The position numbers were made by a program, and so were the translations under genes. Below are positions 25,104 to 33,184 of a DNA stretch of 64,000 bases, piece by piece. The stretch spans positions 2,542,001 through 2,606,000 of the forward strand of contig CAWGCS010000001.1 of assembly GCA_963821235.1 (NCBI GenBank), given 5' to 3'. The notes beneath the pieces were generated by a model, which was not told the DNA's origin, did not search any database, and saw only the letters and a program-made list of their open reading frames with translations. This DNA is from CTSoil-043 sp963821235 (lineage in GTDB: Bacteria; Chloroflexota; Limnocylindria; Limnocylindrales; CSP1-4). Position 1 is the first letter of the stretch. Each line of letters begins with the position of its first letter.

Positions 25104-25817
25104 TCAGGCCGGTCGCCTGACGAGCGGGAGGGCGCCCCCGGCATCGACGACGGGGAGGACGCTGGTGGTCCACAGGCGCGCAAGCATGGCCCCCGCCTCG
25201 GCGAAGTGCCGGCGGAGCGCGTCCGCTGTCTCGTCCGGGTCCCGCCGCCGGAGGGCATCGAGGACCGGAGGGTGCAGGTCGGCGATCCGGTAGCGATCCG
25301 CCCCCGGGACGACGAGCGTGATGTAGGTCCGGGAGAACGGCTCCAGGTGGCGCCACACGCGCTCCAAGGCGCCGTTCCCGGCGATCTCGATGATCCGGCT
25401 GTGGAAGGCGGCGTCGGCCGCCGCCTCGGCGTGGAGGTCGCCATCCCGGGCGGCCCGACGCATGGTCTCGAGATGGAGGGCGAGGCTGTCGAGGTCGGCC
25501 TCCGACAAGGAGGTCATCGCCAGCCGCGCCCCCAGGGCCTCGAGCTCGGCCCGGACCGTGTACGCCTCCAGGAGCTCGTCCGCCGTCGGCCGGCGGACGC
25601 GAGCGCCACGGAAGGCTGTCGTCTCCACGACCCCCAGGGCCTCCAGGTCGCGCAGCGCCTCTCGCACGGGCGCCTGGCTCGTGCCGAGCTCCCGCGCGAC
25701 GCGGGTCTCGACGATCCGGGCGCCCGGTGGATAGCGGCCGTCGAGGATCCCCTGCAGGAGGCGATCCTTGACCTGGTCGCTGAGGACGCTGCGCGAGACG
25801 GAAGGCTCGTGGGCCAT
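25104..25817 (-). CDS. GntR-family regulator, FCD domain (regulator 1)
   Basis: 237 residues. Winged-helix domain 1-75 with the typical VARELGTSQAPVREALRDLEALGVVE recognition region, then an FCD ligand-binding domain (about 85-215) including AAFHSRIIEIAGN and a Glu/His-rich metal/carboxylate pocket. FadR-type FCD regulators usually sense organic acids and act as repressors. It is second in operon B, so probably autoregulated through promoter B. It is a diverged paralogue of the two regulators at 33185-33892 and 34538-35215. It is a good candidate to bind the shared ATAATCGATTAT sites. Confidence 0.92.
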   Translation of the reverse strand: MAHEPSVSRSVLSDQVKDRLLQGILDGRYPPGARIVETRVARELGTSQAPVREALRDLEALGVVETTAFRGARVRRPTADELLEAYTVRAELEALGARLAMTSLSEADLDSLALHLETMRRAARDGDLHAEAAADAAFHSRIIEIAGNGALERVWRHLEPFSRTYITLVVPGADRYRIADLHPPVLDALRRRDPDETADALRRHFAEAGAMLARLWTTSVLPVVDAGGALPLVRRPA

Positions 25818-25829
25818 GGCGGGCTCGGG

Positions 25830-27596
25830 TCAGTCCTTGAAGGTGACCGCGGGCTTGGCCACTGCGAGGATCTCGACGACGCCGGCGGTCCCGTCGATGC
25901 GGATCCGGTCGCCGTTCTTGATCTGCTCCGTGGCCACGGACGTCCCGACGACCGCCGGGATGCCGAACTCGCGGGAGAGGACGGCCGGGTGCGACACGGT
26001 GCCGCCTGCGTCGGTCACGAGGCCGACGATCTTGGTGAAGAGGACCACCCAGGCCGGGTTGGTCATCTGGCAGACGAGGATGTCGCCGGCGCGGACGTCG
26101 TCGAACTGCTCCTCGCGGAGGACGACGCGGGCGATGCCCTCCACGACGCCCGGCGAGCCGCCGAGACCGGTGATCTGGCCGGCCACCGTCGATTCCTTGC
26201 GGTAGAACTTGTCCGGGAAGCCCCACAGGTTCAGGTACGGGAAGGCCAGCTGGGTCTTGGTGACGGTCCCGATCCACTCCTTCGGTCGCATCGTGTACGA
26301 CCGCTCGCGGTAGGCCTTCGCCTTGGCGACGACGGCCCGCCCGTCCATCGCCGACGGGTTGCCCATGAAGACGCGCAGCTCGTTGTACCTGAAGAAGACC
26401 ACGTCGTCCGGGGTGTCGAGAGCACCGGCCGCGACGAGCTTGCGGCCGATCGCCATGAGCACCTGGCGCACGTGCGCGTTGGCGCCCTGGTCGATGTAGA
26501 AGTGGTGGTCCGGGGTGAGCGGCGCCATCTTGAGGTTGATGTCGTTTGCGACGCGCATCTCCTCAAGCGCCTCGCCCTCGAGGCCCTCGAGGATCTCGGC
26601 GGCCGCGGACTTGATGTCGGCCGCCAGAACGGCGATCGTCTTCGGATAGTCGTAGTCGGTCTCGATGTAGCCGCGGACGAGCTCGATGACGGGCTCCACC
26701 TGCTCGACCACGTTCGGGAAGATGAACTCGTGGCTCCAGACGGCATGCCAGCCGTATTCCCGCTGGTACGGGGTGACCCGCTCGTCGATGAAGCGGCGCC
26801 CGCGAGGGCTGGACTTCAGGCCGGCGATGATCTCGTGGGCCGTCTCGGCCTTGAAGATGGCGGCGAGCTCGGGGTCGGCCTTCCCCTCCTCCTTCATCTT
26901 CCAGAGGGCCTCGATGGAGTCCCAGTTGCGGTCCTTGGCCGAGTTCTGGAGCCGGCCGAGCAGGACCTCGTCGATCTTGCCGTGCGTCTTCTCCATGACG
27001 GCCCGCAGGTTCAGGGTCGCGGACAGCTGGGCGAAGTTGAGCATCCAGTGGATCTTCCAGTGGCGATCGTGGATGTCGATCGCGTCCTCGAGGAGGCAGG
27101 CGAGCTGCATGAGGTCGAGCTCGTCCTGCTGGTCGAGCTTGCCCTCGAGGTAGGCGAAGTTGCGCTTCATCTCGGGGACGAGGCGCTCGTTCCACCAGGT
27201 CGCGAACTCGTTGCCGTACGTCGGCAGGACGGCGCCGAGGTAGGTCCCGATCTTGGCTGCGTAGTCGGGGTCGAGCGGGACGCGCGCGGAGTACTTGGCG
27301 CCGTACTCGTGGGCGTCGACGCCGACGCCGGCCTCGGCGGGGATGGCCGCCGTGTAGACGTAGCCGTTGACCTCCTTGACGATCCAGTCGCACGCGAATG
27401 GCGTGCCGAAGCGCCGGAACATGTGGTCACAGCTCATCCACCAGCCACCGATGTCGAGGTACATCGGGCTCACGGGATGCGGACAGTGCAGGTCGTCGTA
27501 GACCCAGAAGAGCAGCTTCTCCGTCTCGGACTGCCATTGGACCGGGAACTTCTCGTCCCCGAGATACTGGCCGAGGACCTCTTCCTTGAGTGCCAC
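25830..27596 (-). CDS. PEP-utilising-enzyme mobile-domain protein (phenylphosphate-synthase-like)
   Basis: 588 residues, about 66 kDa. The C-terminal 110 residues are the swivelling phospho-His domain of PEP synthase/PPDK enzymes: VCQMTNPAWVVLF, then DAGGTVSHPAVLSREFGIPAVVG with the phosphorylatable His at 536. The N-terminal 480 residues are helical and aromatic-rich, with a FFRYNELRVF segment also seen in rifampin phosphotransferase and phenylphosphate synthase protein 1. It has no ATP-grasp domain and no PEP/pyruvate barrel, so it needs a partner to phosphorylate the His; the PPDK-like protein of the same operon is the natural candidate (inference). First gene of operon B; GTG 27596, GGAGG 11 bases upstream; leader of about 235 bases. 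Confidence 0.82.
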   Translation of the reverse strand: MALKEEVLGQYLGDEKFPVQWQSETEKLLFWVYDDLHCPHPVSPMYLDIGGWWMSCDHMFRRFGTPFACDWIVKEVNGYVYTAAIPAEAGVGVDAHEYGAKYSARVPLDPDYAAKIGTYLGAVLPTYGNEFATWWNERLVPEMKRNFAYLEGKLDQQDELDLMQLACLLEDAIDIHDRHWKIHWMLNFAQLSATLNLRAVMEKTHGKIDEVLLGRLQNSAKDRNWDSIEALWKMKEEGKADPELAAIFKAETAHEIIAGLKSSPRGRRFIDERVTPYQREYGWHAVWSHEFIFPNVVEQVEPVIELVRGYIETDYDYPKTIAVLAADIKSAAAEILEGLEGEALEEMRVANDINLKMAPLTPDHHFYIDQGANAHVRQVLMAIGRKLVAAGALDTPDDVVFFRYNELRVFMGNPSAMDGRAVVAKAKAYRERSYTMRPKEWIGTVTKTQLAFPYLNLWGFPDKFYRKESTVAGQITGLGGSPGVVEGIARVVLREEQFDDVRAGDILVCQMTNPAWVVLFTKIVGLVTDAGGTVSHPAVLSREFGIPAVVGTSVATEQIKNGDRIRIDGTAGVVEILAVAKPAVTFKD

Positions 27597-27820
27597 CGAG
27601 AAATGCCTCCAGTGCAGCTTGTCGGAGTTGTCGCTCCGCGACGGTATCTAGCTCGCGGCTCCCGGCGATCGGGTCAGCCGCTGGACGCGCCGCAAGTTCT
27701 CCGTGCTCGCCACCTCCGTCGGACGTGGTACCTCGCTCGCTGCGTCGAAAGGTCGGCCACGGGCGATCGTGCCGGCCCAGCCATTGCCCAGAAGTTGCGA
27801 TGCGTCGGCAATTCGGATCG

Positions 27821-27865
27821 TCGATAATCGATTGTTCAGGATAGCACCCGCCGTCGCCTCGTCAA
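27821..27865 (-). promoter_or_regulatory. Promoter B with shared operator (ten-gene operon)
   Basis: On the minus strand: -35 TTGACG (27865-27860), 16-base spacer, -10 TATCCT (27843-27838), then the operator TCGATAATCGATTGTT read on the plus strand at 27821-27836, covering the start point. Geometry is like promoters A and E. Confidence 0.7.
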
Positions 27866-27883
27866 CCCCCCGGATCGCGGCTC

Positions 27884-27914
27884 TTGCATTCGAAGCATCG
27901 ATGATCGATTATAT
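27884..27914 (+). promoter_or_regulatory. Promoter C with shared operator (transaldolase-like operon)
   Basis: -35 TTGCAT (27884-27889), spacer of 18-19, -10 ATTATA/TTATAT (27908-27914). The palindrome ATGATCGATTAT (27901-27912) overlaps the -10. It is divergent from promoter B with operators about 70 bases apart, inside a 435-base gene-free gap (27597-28031) that holds no other feature I can see. Confidence 0.6.
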
Positions 27915-28031
27915 GTCAGTGTCCAGCCTGACAAGGTGCCGATTGGCAGGGCGCTCGACGACCGCTCCACGCGGGGCGGCGGGACCAGCGCCCTGGTCGC
28001 GAAGATGTCCCTGACCGCCCGAGGAGGCGCC

Positions 28032-29126
28032 ATGACGATGACGATGGTCGACAGTCCGCTCCAGCGGATGGCGGCGACGACGCCGACCGCGTACTGGAAC
28101 GACTCCTGCGCGGTCGACGAGCTGAACTACGCCGTCGAGCGGGGCGCCGTCGGCGCAACGTCCAATCCGAGCATCGTGCTGGATGTCCTCAAGAAGGAGC
28201 GGGCCCACTGGCTGCCGCGCGTGCGCGAGCTCGCCCGGGCGCATCCGACGTGGACAGAGGTCGAGATCACCTGGGCCCTCGTCGAGGAGATGGCCGCTCG
28301 CGGCGCCGCGATCCTCCGCCCGGTCTTCGATCGGGAGCACGGGCTGATGGGCCGCCTCTCGGTCCAGACCAACCCCGCCAACTACCCTGACCCGGTTCGG
28401 ATGGTCGAGCAGGCGGTCCGCTTCGACGGCCTGGCCCCCAACATCCAGGTGAAGTTCCCGGTCACGGCGGCCGGCCTCATCGCGATCGAGGAGGCCACGG
28501 CCCAGGGCGTCAACATCAACGGGACCGTCTCCTTCACCGTCCCCCAGGTCATCGCCGTCGCCGAGGCTGTCGAGCGCGGCCTCGATCGCCGTGCCGCGGC
28601 GGGCGCCGACGTTGCCACGATGTCGCCGATCGCCACGATGATGATCGGGCGGCTCGACGACTGGATGAAGGTCATCGTCGAGCGGGACGGGCTGGCCGTC
28701 CACCCGGACGCGCCGAACTGGGCGGGCGTGGCTGCCTTCAAGCGCGCCTACGGGATCTTCCGCCAGCGGGGCTACCGATCGCGCCTGCTGGCCGCCGCCT
28801 ACCGGCACCCGCTCCACTGGACCGAGCTGGTCGGCGGCGACGTCAGCCTCACGATCCCCTACCCCTGGCAGGTCCGCTTCAACGCGAGCGGGATCGACCC
28901 CCTCCCGCGGATGGACGTGCCGGTGGACCCGGCCATGATCGACGAGCTCCTCGCCCGGATCCCCGACTTCCGCCGGGCGTACGATCCGGACGGGATGACG
29001 CCCGACGAGTTCGCCGATTTCGGGGCCTCGGCGCGCACCCTGCGCGCCTTCATCAAGTCCTACCACGATCTCCTCGGGGCGGTCCGAGACGTGGTCCTTC
29101 CCGACCCGGACGCCCGGGCCGGCTGA
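28032..29126 (+). CDS. Transaldolase-family protein
   Basis: 364 residues, class I aldolase fold. GATSNPSIVLD (about 38-48) is the transaldolase N-terminal signature. The Schiff-base Lys is 141 in IQVKFPVTAAGL, followed by GVNINGTVSFTVPQV. It transfers a dihydroxyacetone-type C3 unit or acts as an aldolase. It differs clearly from the canonical transaldolase at 44902-45990 in the active-site strand (KFPVT against KIPGT), suggesting a dedicated catabolic substrate. Start ATG 28032 with GAGGAGG upstream. Behind promoter C; the dehydrogenase gene follows after 38 bases. Confidence 0.85.
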   Translation: MTMTMVDSPLQRMAATTPTAYWNDSCAVDELNYAVERGAVGATSNPSIVLDVLKKERAHWLPRVRELARAHPTWTEVEITWALVEEMAARGAAILRPVFDREHGLMGRLSVQTNPANYPDPVRMVEQAVRFDGLAPNIQVKFPVTAAGLIAIEEATAQGVNINGTVSFTVPQVIAVAEAVERGLDRRAAAGADVATMSPIATMMIGRLDDWMKVIVERDGLAVHPDAPNWAGVAAFKRAYGIFRQRGYRSRLLAAAYRHPLHWTELVGGDVSLTIPYPWQVRFNASGIDPLPRMDVPVDPAMIDELLARIPDFRRAYDPDGMTPDEFADFGASARTLRAFIKSYHDLLGAVRDVVLPDPDARAG

Positions 29127-29164
29127 TCCATCCACCCGCGCAGACAGGCCCACAGGAGGCACCC

Positions 29165-30691
29165 GTGACCATCGAGACCGCGCAGCCCGCGACGCTGCCC
29201 ATCCTCAGTCACTGGATCGACGGCCGGCCCGTCGAGGTCCTGCCCGAGCAGGCCGGACCGGTCTACAACCCCGCCACCGGACGGGTCATCGCCCGGGTCC
29301 CGCGCGGCGGCGCCGCCGAGGTCGCCAAGGCGGCGGCCGCTGCCAAGGCGGCCTTCCCGGCCTGGCGGGACACCCCGCTCATCGCCCGCAGCCAGGTCTT
29401 CTTCGCCTTCCGCGAGCTCGTCTGGCAGCACCGGGAGGAGATGGCGGCCCTCATCACCCGCGACCACGGCAAGACGTACCCGGATGCCCTCGGCGAGGTC
29501 CTCCGCGGCCTCGAGACCATCGAGTTCGCCTGCGGCCTGCCGTCGCAGCTGGCCGGGTTGATGACCCCAAACGTCGCCACCAAGGTCGACGCCTTCACCC
29601 TGCGCGGGCCGCTGGGCGTCACCGCGGCGATCACGCCCTTCAACTTCCCGGCCATGGTCCCGATGTGGATCTACCCGATTGCCCTCATGTGCGGCAACAC
29701 GGTCATCCTCAAGCCCTCCTCCCACACCCCCGGCGCGACCCAGCTCCAGGCCGAGCTGTGGACGCAGGCCGGCGGGCCCGACGGCACCTTCAACATCGTG
29801 TACGGCGGCCGCGAGGCCGTGAAGGCCATCGTCGAGCACCCCGACATCAAGGGGATCCAGTTCGTCGGCTCGACCGCCGTCGGCCGGTACGTCTTCGAGG
29901 AGGGCACCAAGCACGGCAAGCGGGTCGGCGCCTACACCTCGGCCAAGAACGCCATGGTCGTCCTGCCCGACGCCGACATGGAGCTGACCGCCGACGCTGC
30001 CATCGCCTCCGGCTACGGCTCCGCGGGCGAGCGCTGCATGGCCCAGACCCTCCTGATCGCGGTCGGCGACAGCGCCGACCGGCTCCGCCCCCTCATGCTC
30101 GAGCGGATCGCAGGCCTCAAGGTCGGCCCCGGCATGGAGAAGGGCATGGACATGGGCCCGATCTACACGAAGGAGCACCGCGAGTCGGTCATCGAGTGGA
30201 TCGCCAAGGGCGAGGCGGAGGGCGCCGAGCTCGTCGTCGACGGCCGCCCCTTCGTCCATCCGACGAACCCGGGCGGTTTCTTCCTGGGCGTCAGCCTGTT
30301 CGACCACGTGACCCCGGACATGCAGATCTACCAGGAGGAGATCTTCGGGCCGGTGCTCGGCATCGTCCGGGCGGCGACCTACGACGAGGCCCTTTCCCTC
30401 GTCAACTCCCACAAGTACGCCAACGGGACCGCGATCTTCACGACCGACGGCGGCGCCGCCCGGCGCTTCAAGCTCGAGGTCGAGGTGCCGATGATCGGGG
30501 TCAACGTCCCGATCCCGGTCCCAGCGGGGTACCTGTCCTTCGGCGGCGCAAAGGAGTCGGCGATCGGCGACCTCGCCATGCGCGGCGAGGACGGCGTCCG
30601 CTTCTTCACCCAGCAGAAGATGGTCACCGAGCGCTGGCCGGAGCCCGGCCGGCGGGGTGCCCTCAGCCTCGTCTTCCCCGGCAACAGCTAG
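29165..30691 (+). CDS. mmsA: CoA-acylating methylmalonate-semialdehyde-type dehydrogenase
   Basis: 508 residues, aldehyde dehydrogenase superfamily. The catalytic Cys is 291 in AGERCMAQ, the signature of the CoA-acylating methylmalonate/malonate-semialdehyde dehydrogenases (MmsA/IolA). FNFPAMVPMWI and QEEIFGPVLGIV also match that branch. One unusual point is YTSAKNAMVV where MmsA proteins usually have GAKNH. It oxidises a semialdehyde with NAD and CoA to an acyl-CoA. GTG start 29165 with AGGAGG. It follows the transaldolase-like gene in unit C, suggesting that its aldehyde arises from that reaction or from the alcohol dehydrogenases (inference). Confidence 0.88.
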   Translation: MTIETAQPATLPILSHWIDGRPVEVLPEQAGPVYNPATGRVIARVPRGGAAEVAKAAAAAKAAFPAWRDTPLIARSQVFFAFRELVWQHREEMAALITRDHGKTYPDALGEVLRGLETIEFACGLPSQLAGLMTPNVATKVDAFTLRGPLGVTAAITPFNFPAMVPMWIYPIALMCGNTVILKPSSHTPGATQLQAELWTQAGGPDGTFNIVYGGREAVKAIVEHPDIKGIQFVGSTAVGRYVFEEGTKHGKRVGAYTSAKNAMVVLPDADMELTADAAIASGYGSAGERCMAQTLLIAVGDSADRLRPLMLERIAGLKVGPGMEKGMDMGPIYTKEHRESVIEWIAKGEAEGAELVVDGRPFVHPTNPGGFFLGVSLFDHVTPDMQIYQEEIFGPVLGIVRAATYDEALSLVNSHKYANGTAIFTTDGGAARRFKLEVEVPMIGVNVPIPVPAGYLSFGGAKESAIGDLAMRGEDGVRFFTQQKMVTERWPEPGRRGALSLVFPGNS

Positions 30692-30709
30692 CCTCCTCCT
30701 CCTGCGTCG

Positions 30710-30747
30710 TCCCGCCGCGGTGCCGCTCCCCCCGGCCCGCGGCGGGA
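30710..30747 (+). terminator. Terminator candidate after the semialdehyde dehydrogenase gene
   Basis: 11-bp perfect stem (30710-30720 with 30737-30747), 16-base loop, 18 bases after the stop codon. The downstream sequence is only weakly T-rich. Confidence 0.5.
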
Positions 30748-30834
30748 ACGACCTTCCTAACGTCCGTCCTGGACGCGCGGCCGCTCGCGATGGCGGCCAT
30801 GCCCGAGAGGACGGGTCAGATGACTCTGTCCCGG

Positions 30835-30864
30835 TTGACAGCACTGCATCGATAATCGATTATC
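30835..30864 (+). promoter_or_regulatory. Promoter D with perfect operator palindrome (cupin-transketolase operon)
   Basis: -35 TTGACA (30835-30840), 17-base spacer, -10 GATTAT (30858-30863). The 14-bp perfect palindrome GATAATCGATTATC (30851-30864) contains the -10. This is the best copy of the shared operator. The cupin ATG lies 60 bases downstream. Confidence 0.75.
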
Positions 30865-30922
30865 AGTTGGCGAGCGCGGCCCCGCCGGGACCCAGCGGCT
30901 GCAGGCGACGTGAGGTGCTCGG

Positions 30923-31291
30923 ATGATCAAACGGGTAGCCCGGTCCGAGGCGGAGATCGTGCCGCTCCCGGGTCGCACCTGGCACGCCTACTTCGGACCG
31001 CACAACAGCGCGGCCAGGAACGTCTCGATGGGCGTCTCCGTCTTCCCGCCAGGCTCGAAGCCCGAGGGCCACGTCCATCCCGCCGAGGAGGAGACGATCT
31101 ACTGCGCCGCCGGGCACGGTCGCATCGTGACCCCCGACGGGGTCGCCGAGGTGGAGCCGGGCGTCGTCGTCCACGTCTCGCCGGGCACGCATCACGCCAC
31201 CGAGGCCGACGGCCCCGACCCGCTCGAGCTCGTCTGCCTCTTCTCCCCACCGGTGGTCTCCGGCTCCTACGAGAAGAAGGGCGCGTCATGA
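30923..31291 (+). CDS. Single-domain cupin protein
   Basis: 122 residues, cupin_2 fold. Metal ligands are visible in GHVHPAEEETIYC (about 49-61: two His and a Glu) and in SPGTHH (about 93-98). Small cupins of this kind act as isomerases, lyases or dioxygenases, or store no catalytic activity; the substrate is not readable. GAGGTG ribosome site before ATG 30923. Its stop overlaps the transketolase N-subunit start (ATGA), so it is translationally coupled and probably modifies a sugar-like intermediate fed to that enzyme (inference). Confidence 0.85.
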   Translation: MIKRVARSEAEIVPLPGRTWHAYFGPHNSAARNVSMGVSVFPPGSKPEGHVHPAEEETIYCAAGHGRIVTPDGVAEVEPGVVVHVSPGTHHATEADGPDPLELVCLFSPPVVSGSYEKKGAS

Positions 31292-32193
31292 GCGGACCGA
31301 TCGCCGCCCCTGCCCCCATGGCCGACGCCGCCGAGATCGCCCGCCTCGAGGAGGTCGCCCGCCAGATCCGCCTCGCGATCGTGCGGTCGGTCTATCACGC
31401 CAAGGCCGGCCACCTCGGAGGCCCGCTCTCGGCGGCCGACATGCTGGCCGCTCTCTACTTCCGCGTCCTGCGCATCCGTCCCGACGAGCCGGCCTGGTCC
31501 GATCGCGACCGGTTCGTGCTCTCGAAGGGTCACTCCTCCATCGGGCTCTACGCGGCGATGGCGCTGCGCGGCTACTTCCCGGTCGAGGAGCTGAAGACCT
31601 TCGACGCGGCCCACTCGCGCCTCCAGGGCCACCCCGACATGACCCGCCTGCCCGGGCTCGACATGTCCAGCGGGTCGCTCGGCATGGGCATCTCGGCCGC
31701 CATGGGGATGGCCCTCGGGGCGCGCCTCAGCGGCCACGACGTGCGGGCGTACGTGATGCTCGGCGACGGCGAGTGCCAGGAGGGCGAGGTCTGGGAGGCC
31801 GCCATGGCGGCGGCCCGCTACGGCCTCGACAACCTGATCGCGATCGTCGACCACAACAAGCTGCAGCAGTACGGCTGGCCGGGCGATGGGCCCGATGGAC
31901 GCCTCCCACCGGAGGTCCCGGGCGAGCTGGTCGCCAAGTGGTCCGCCTTCGGCTGGCGCGTCATCGAGGTGAACGGCCACGACATGATCGACATCCTGCG
32001 CTCCCTCGACGAGGCGGCGCGGGGCGACGGGCGACCGGTCGCGATCATCTCCCACACGGTCAAGGGGAAGGGCGTCTCCTTCATGGAGGGCCACTACTTC
32101 TGGCACACCCGGGCCATCAAGCCCGAGGAGTTCGCGACCGCCATGGCGGACCTCGGCGAACCCCTGCCCGCGCCGGACGGAGGAGCACGATGA
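31288..32193 (+). CDS. Transketolase-like protein, N-terminal (TPP pyrophosphate) subunit
   Basis: 301 residues covering only the first domain of transketolase. The TPP motif is MLGDGECQEGEVWEAAMAAA with a later HNK (GDG about 159), and KAGHLGGPLSAADM is the substrate-phosphate region. FVLSKGHSSIGLY is family-typical. It works as a heterotetramer with the C-terminal subunit encoded next. Split transketolases occur in archaea and in several bacterial catabolic clusters, where they move a C2 ketol unit. ATG 31288 overlaps the cupin stop, and its stop overlaps the next ATG. Confidence 0.93.
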   Translation: MSGPIAAPAPMADAAEIARLEEVARQIRLAIVRSVYHAKAGHLGGPLSAADMLAALYFRVLRIRPDEPAWSDRDRFVLSKGHSSIGLYAAMALRGYFPVEELKTFDAAHSRLQGHPDMTRLPGLDMSSGSLGMGISAAMGMALGARLSGHDVRAYVMLGDGECQEGEVWEAAMAAARYGLDNLIAIVDHNKLQQYGWPGDGPDGRLPPEVPGELVAKWSAFGWRVIEVNGHDMIDILRSLDEAARGDGRPVAIISHTVKGKGVSFMEGHYFWHTRAIKPEEFATAMADLGEPLPAPDGGAR

Positions 32194-33134
32194 CGCTGCC
32201 GATGGGCCGGGCCATGCGCGAGATCTTCGGCGAGACCGTGGCCCAGCTCGCCAACGACGATCCTCGAATCGTGATGCTCGACGGCGACGTCGGCAGCTCA
32301 ACGCGGGCCGACATCTTCGAGAAGGCCCACCCCGACCGCTACCTCCAGATGGGGATCGCCGAGCAGAACATGCTGGGCGTCGCCGCAGGGATGGCCACGA
32401 TGGGCCTGATCCCCTTCATCAGCACCTTCGTCTCGTTCGCCGTGGTCCGTCCCCTGGACCAGATCCGCGTCCTCATCGCCCAGACCGGGGCCAACGTGAA
32501 GATCACGCCCGGCTACGCGGGGCTCTTCACCGGCCAGACCGGGATGAGCCACATCATCGTCGACGACATGTCGATCATGCGGGCGATGCCCGGCATGGTG
32601 ACCGTCTCTCCCGCCGATGACGTCGAGGCGGCCCAGGCGCTCCGCTGGGCGGCCGCCTACCAGGGGCCCTGCTACGTGCGGCTCGTGCGCGACGCCACGC
32701 AGCGGCTCTTCGACGACACGTACCAGTTCTCGTTCGGGAAGGCCGTCGTGATCCGCGAGGGCCGCGACGTGACCCTCGTGAGCACTGGGTCCCAGACGCC
32801 GCGGACGGTCGACGCCGCGGAGCTCCTCGCGGCGGACGGGATCGACGCCCACGTCCTCCACGTCCCGACCCTCAAGCCGATCGACGTCGGGGCCATCGTT
32901 GCCGCCGCCGAGCGGACCGGCCGGGTCATCAGCGTCGAGGAGCACTCGATCATCGGCGGCCTCGGCGGCGCCGTGGCCGAGACGCTGGCCGAGCATCGGC
33001 CGACCCGGGTCAACCGCATCGGCCTCCAGGACCTCTATCCCGAGTCGGGACCGAACGACGCCCTGCTCGACATCTACGGCCTCTCGGCGGCGCGGGTCGC
33101 CGAGCAGGTTCGCGCGCTCCTCCGGGCCGGCTGA
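32190..33134 (+). CDS. Transketolase-like protein, C-terminal (pyrimidine-binding) subunit
   Basis: 314 residues with the transketolase/DXS pyrimidine-binding domain (MGIAEQNMLGVAAGMATMGLIPF, with the catalytic Glu at about 54) and the C-terminal regulatory domain from about 190 (DVTLVSTGSQTPRTVDAAELL). It completes the TPP site of the N subunit. The four-base start/stop overlap ensures equimolar synthesis. Last gene of operon D; it converges with regulator 2 at 33185, 50 bases away. Together with the transaldolase-like protein it forms a C2/C3 transfer module. Confidence 0.93.
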   Translation: MTLPMGRAMREIFGETVAQLANDDPRIVMLDGDVGSSTRADIFEKAHPDRYLQMGIAEQNMLGVAAGMATMGLIPFISTFVSFAVVRPLDQIRVLIAQTGANVKITPGYAGLFTGQTGMSHIIVDDMSIMRAMPGMVTVSPADDVEAAQALRWAAAYQGPCYVRLVRDATQRLFDDTYQFSFGKAVVIREGRDVTLVSTGSQTPRTVDAAELLAADGIDAHVLHVPTLKPIDVGAIVAAAERTGRVISVEEHSIIGGLGGAVAETLAEHRPTRVNRIGLQDLYPESGPNDALLDIYGLSAARVAEQVRALLRAG

Positions 33135-33184
33135 GCCGACGGGACCGGCGTCCGCAGGGACGTCCGCGGCGGCCCCCGCGACCG

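Noticed and set aside
28032..33134. Sulfoquinovose (sulfo-transaldolase or sulfo-transketolase) pathway
   Set aside because: No sulfoquinovosidase, isomerase, sulfolactaldehyde enzyme or sulfonate exporter is present; only the transaldolase/transketolase analogy remains.
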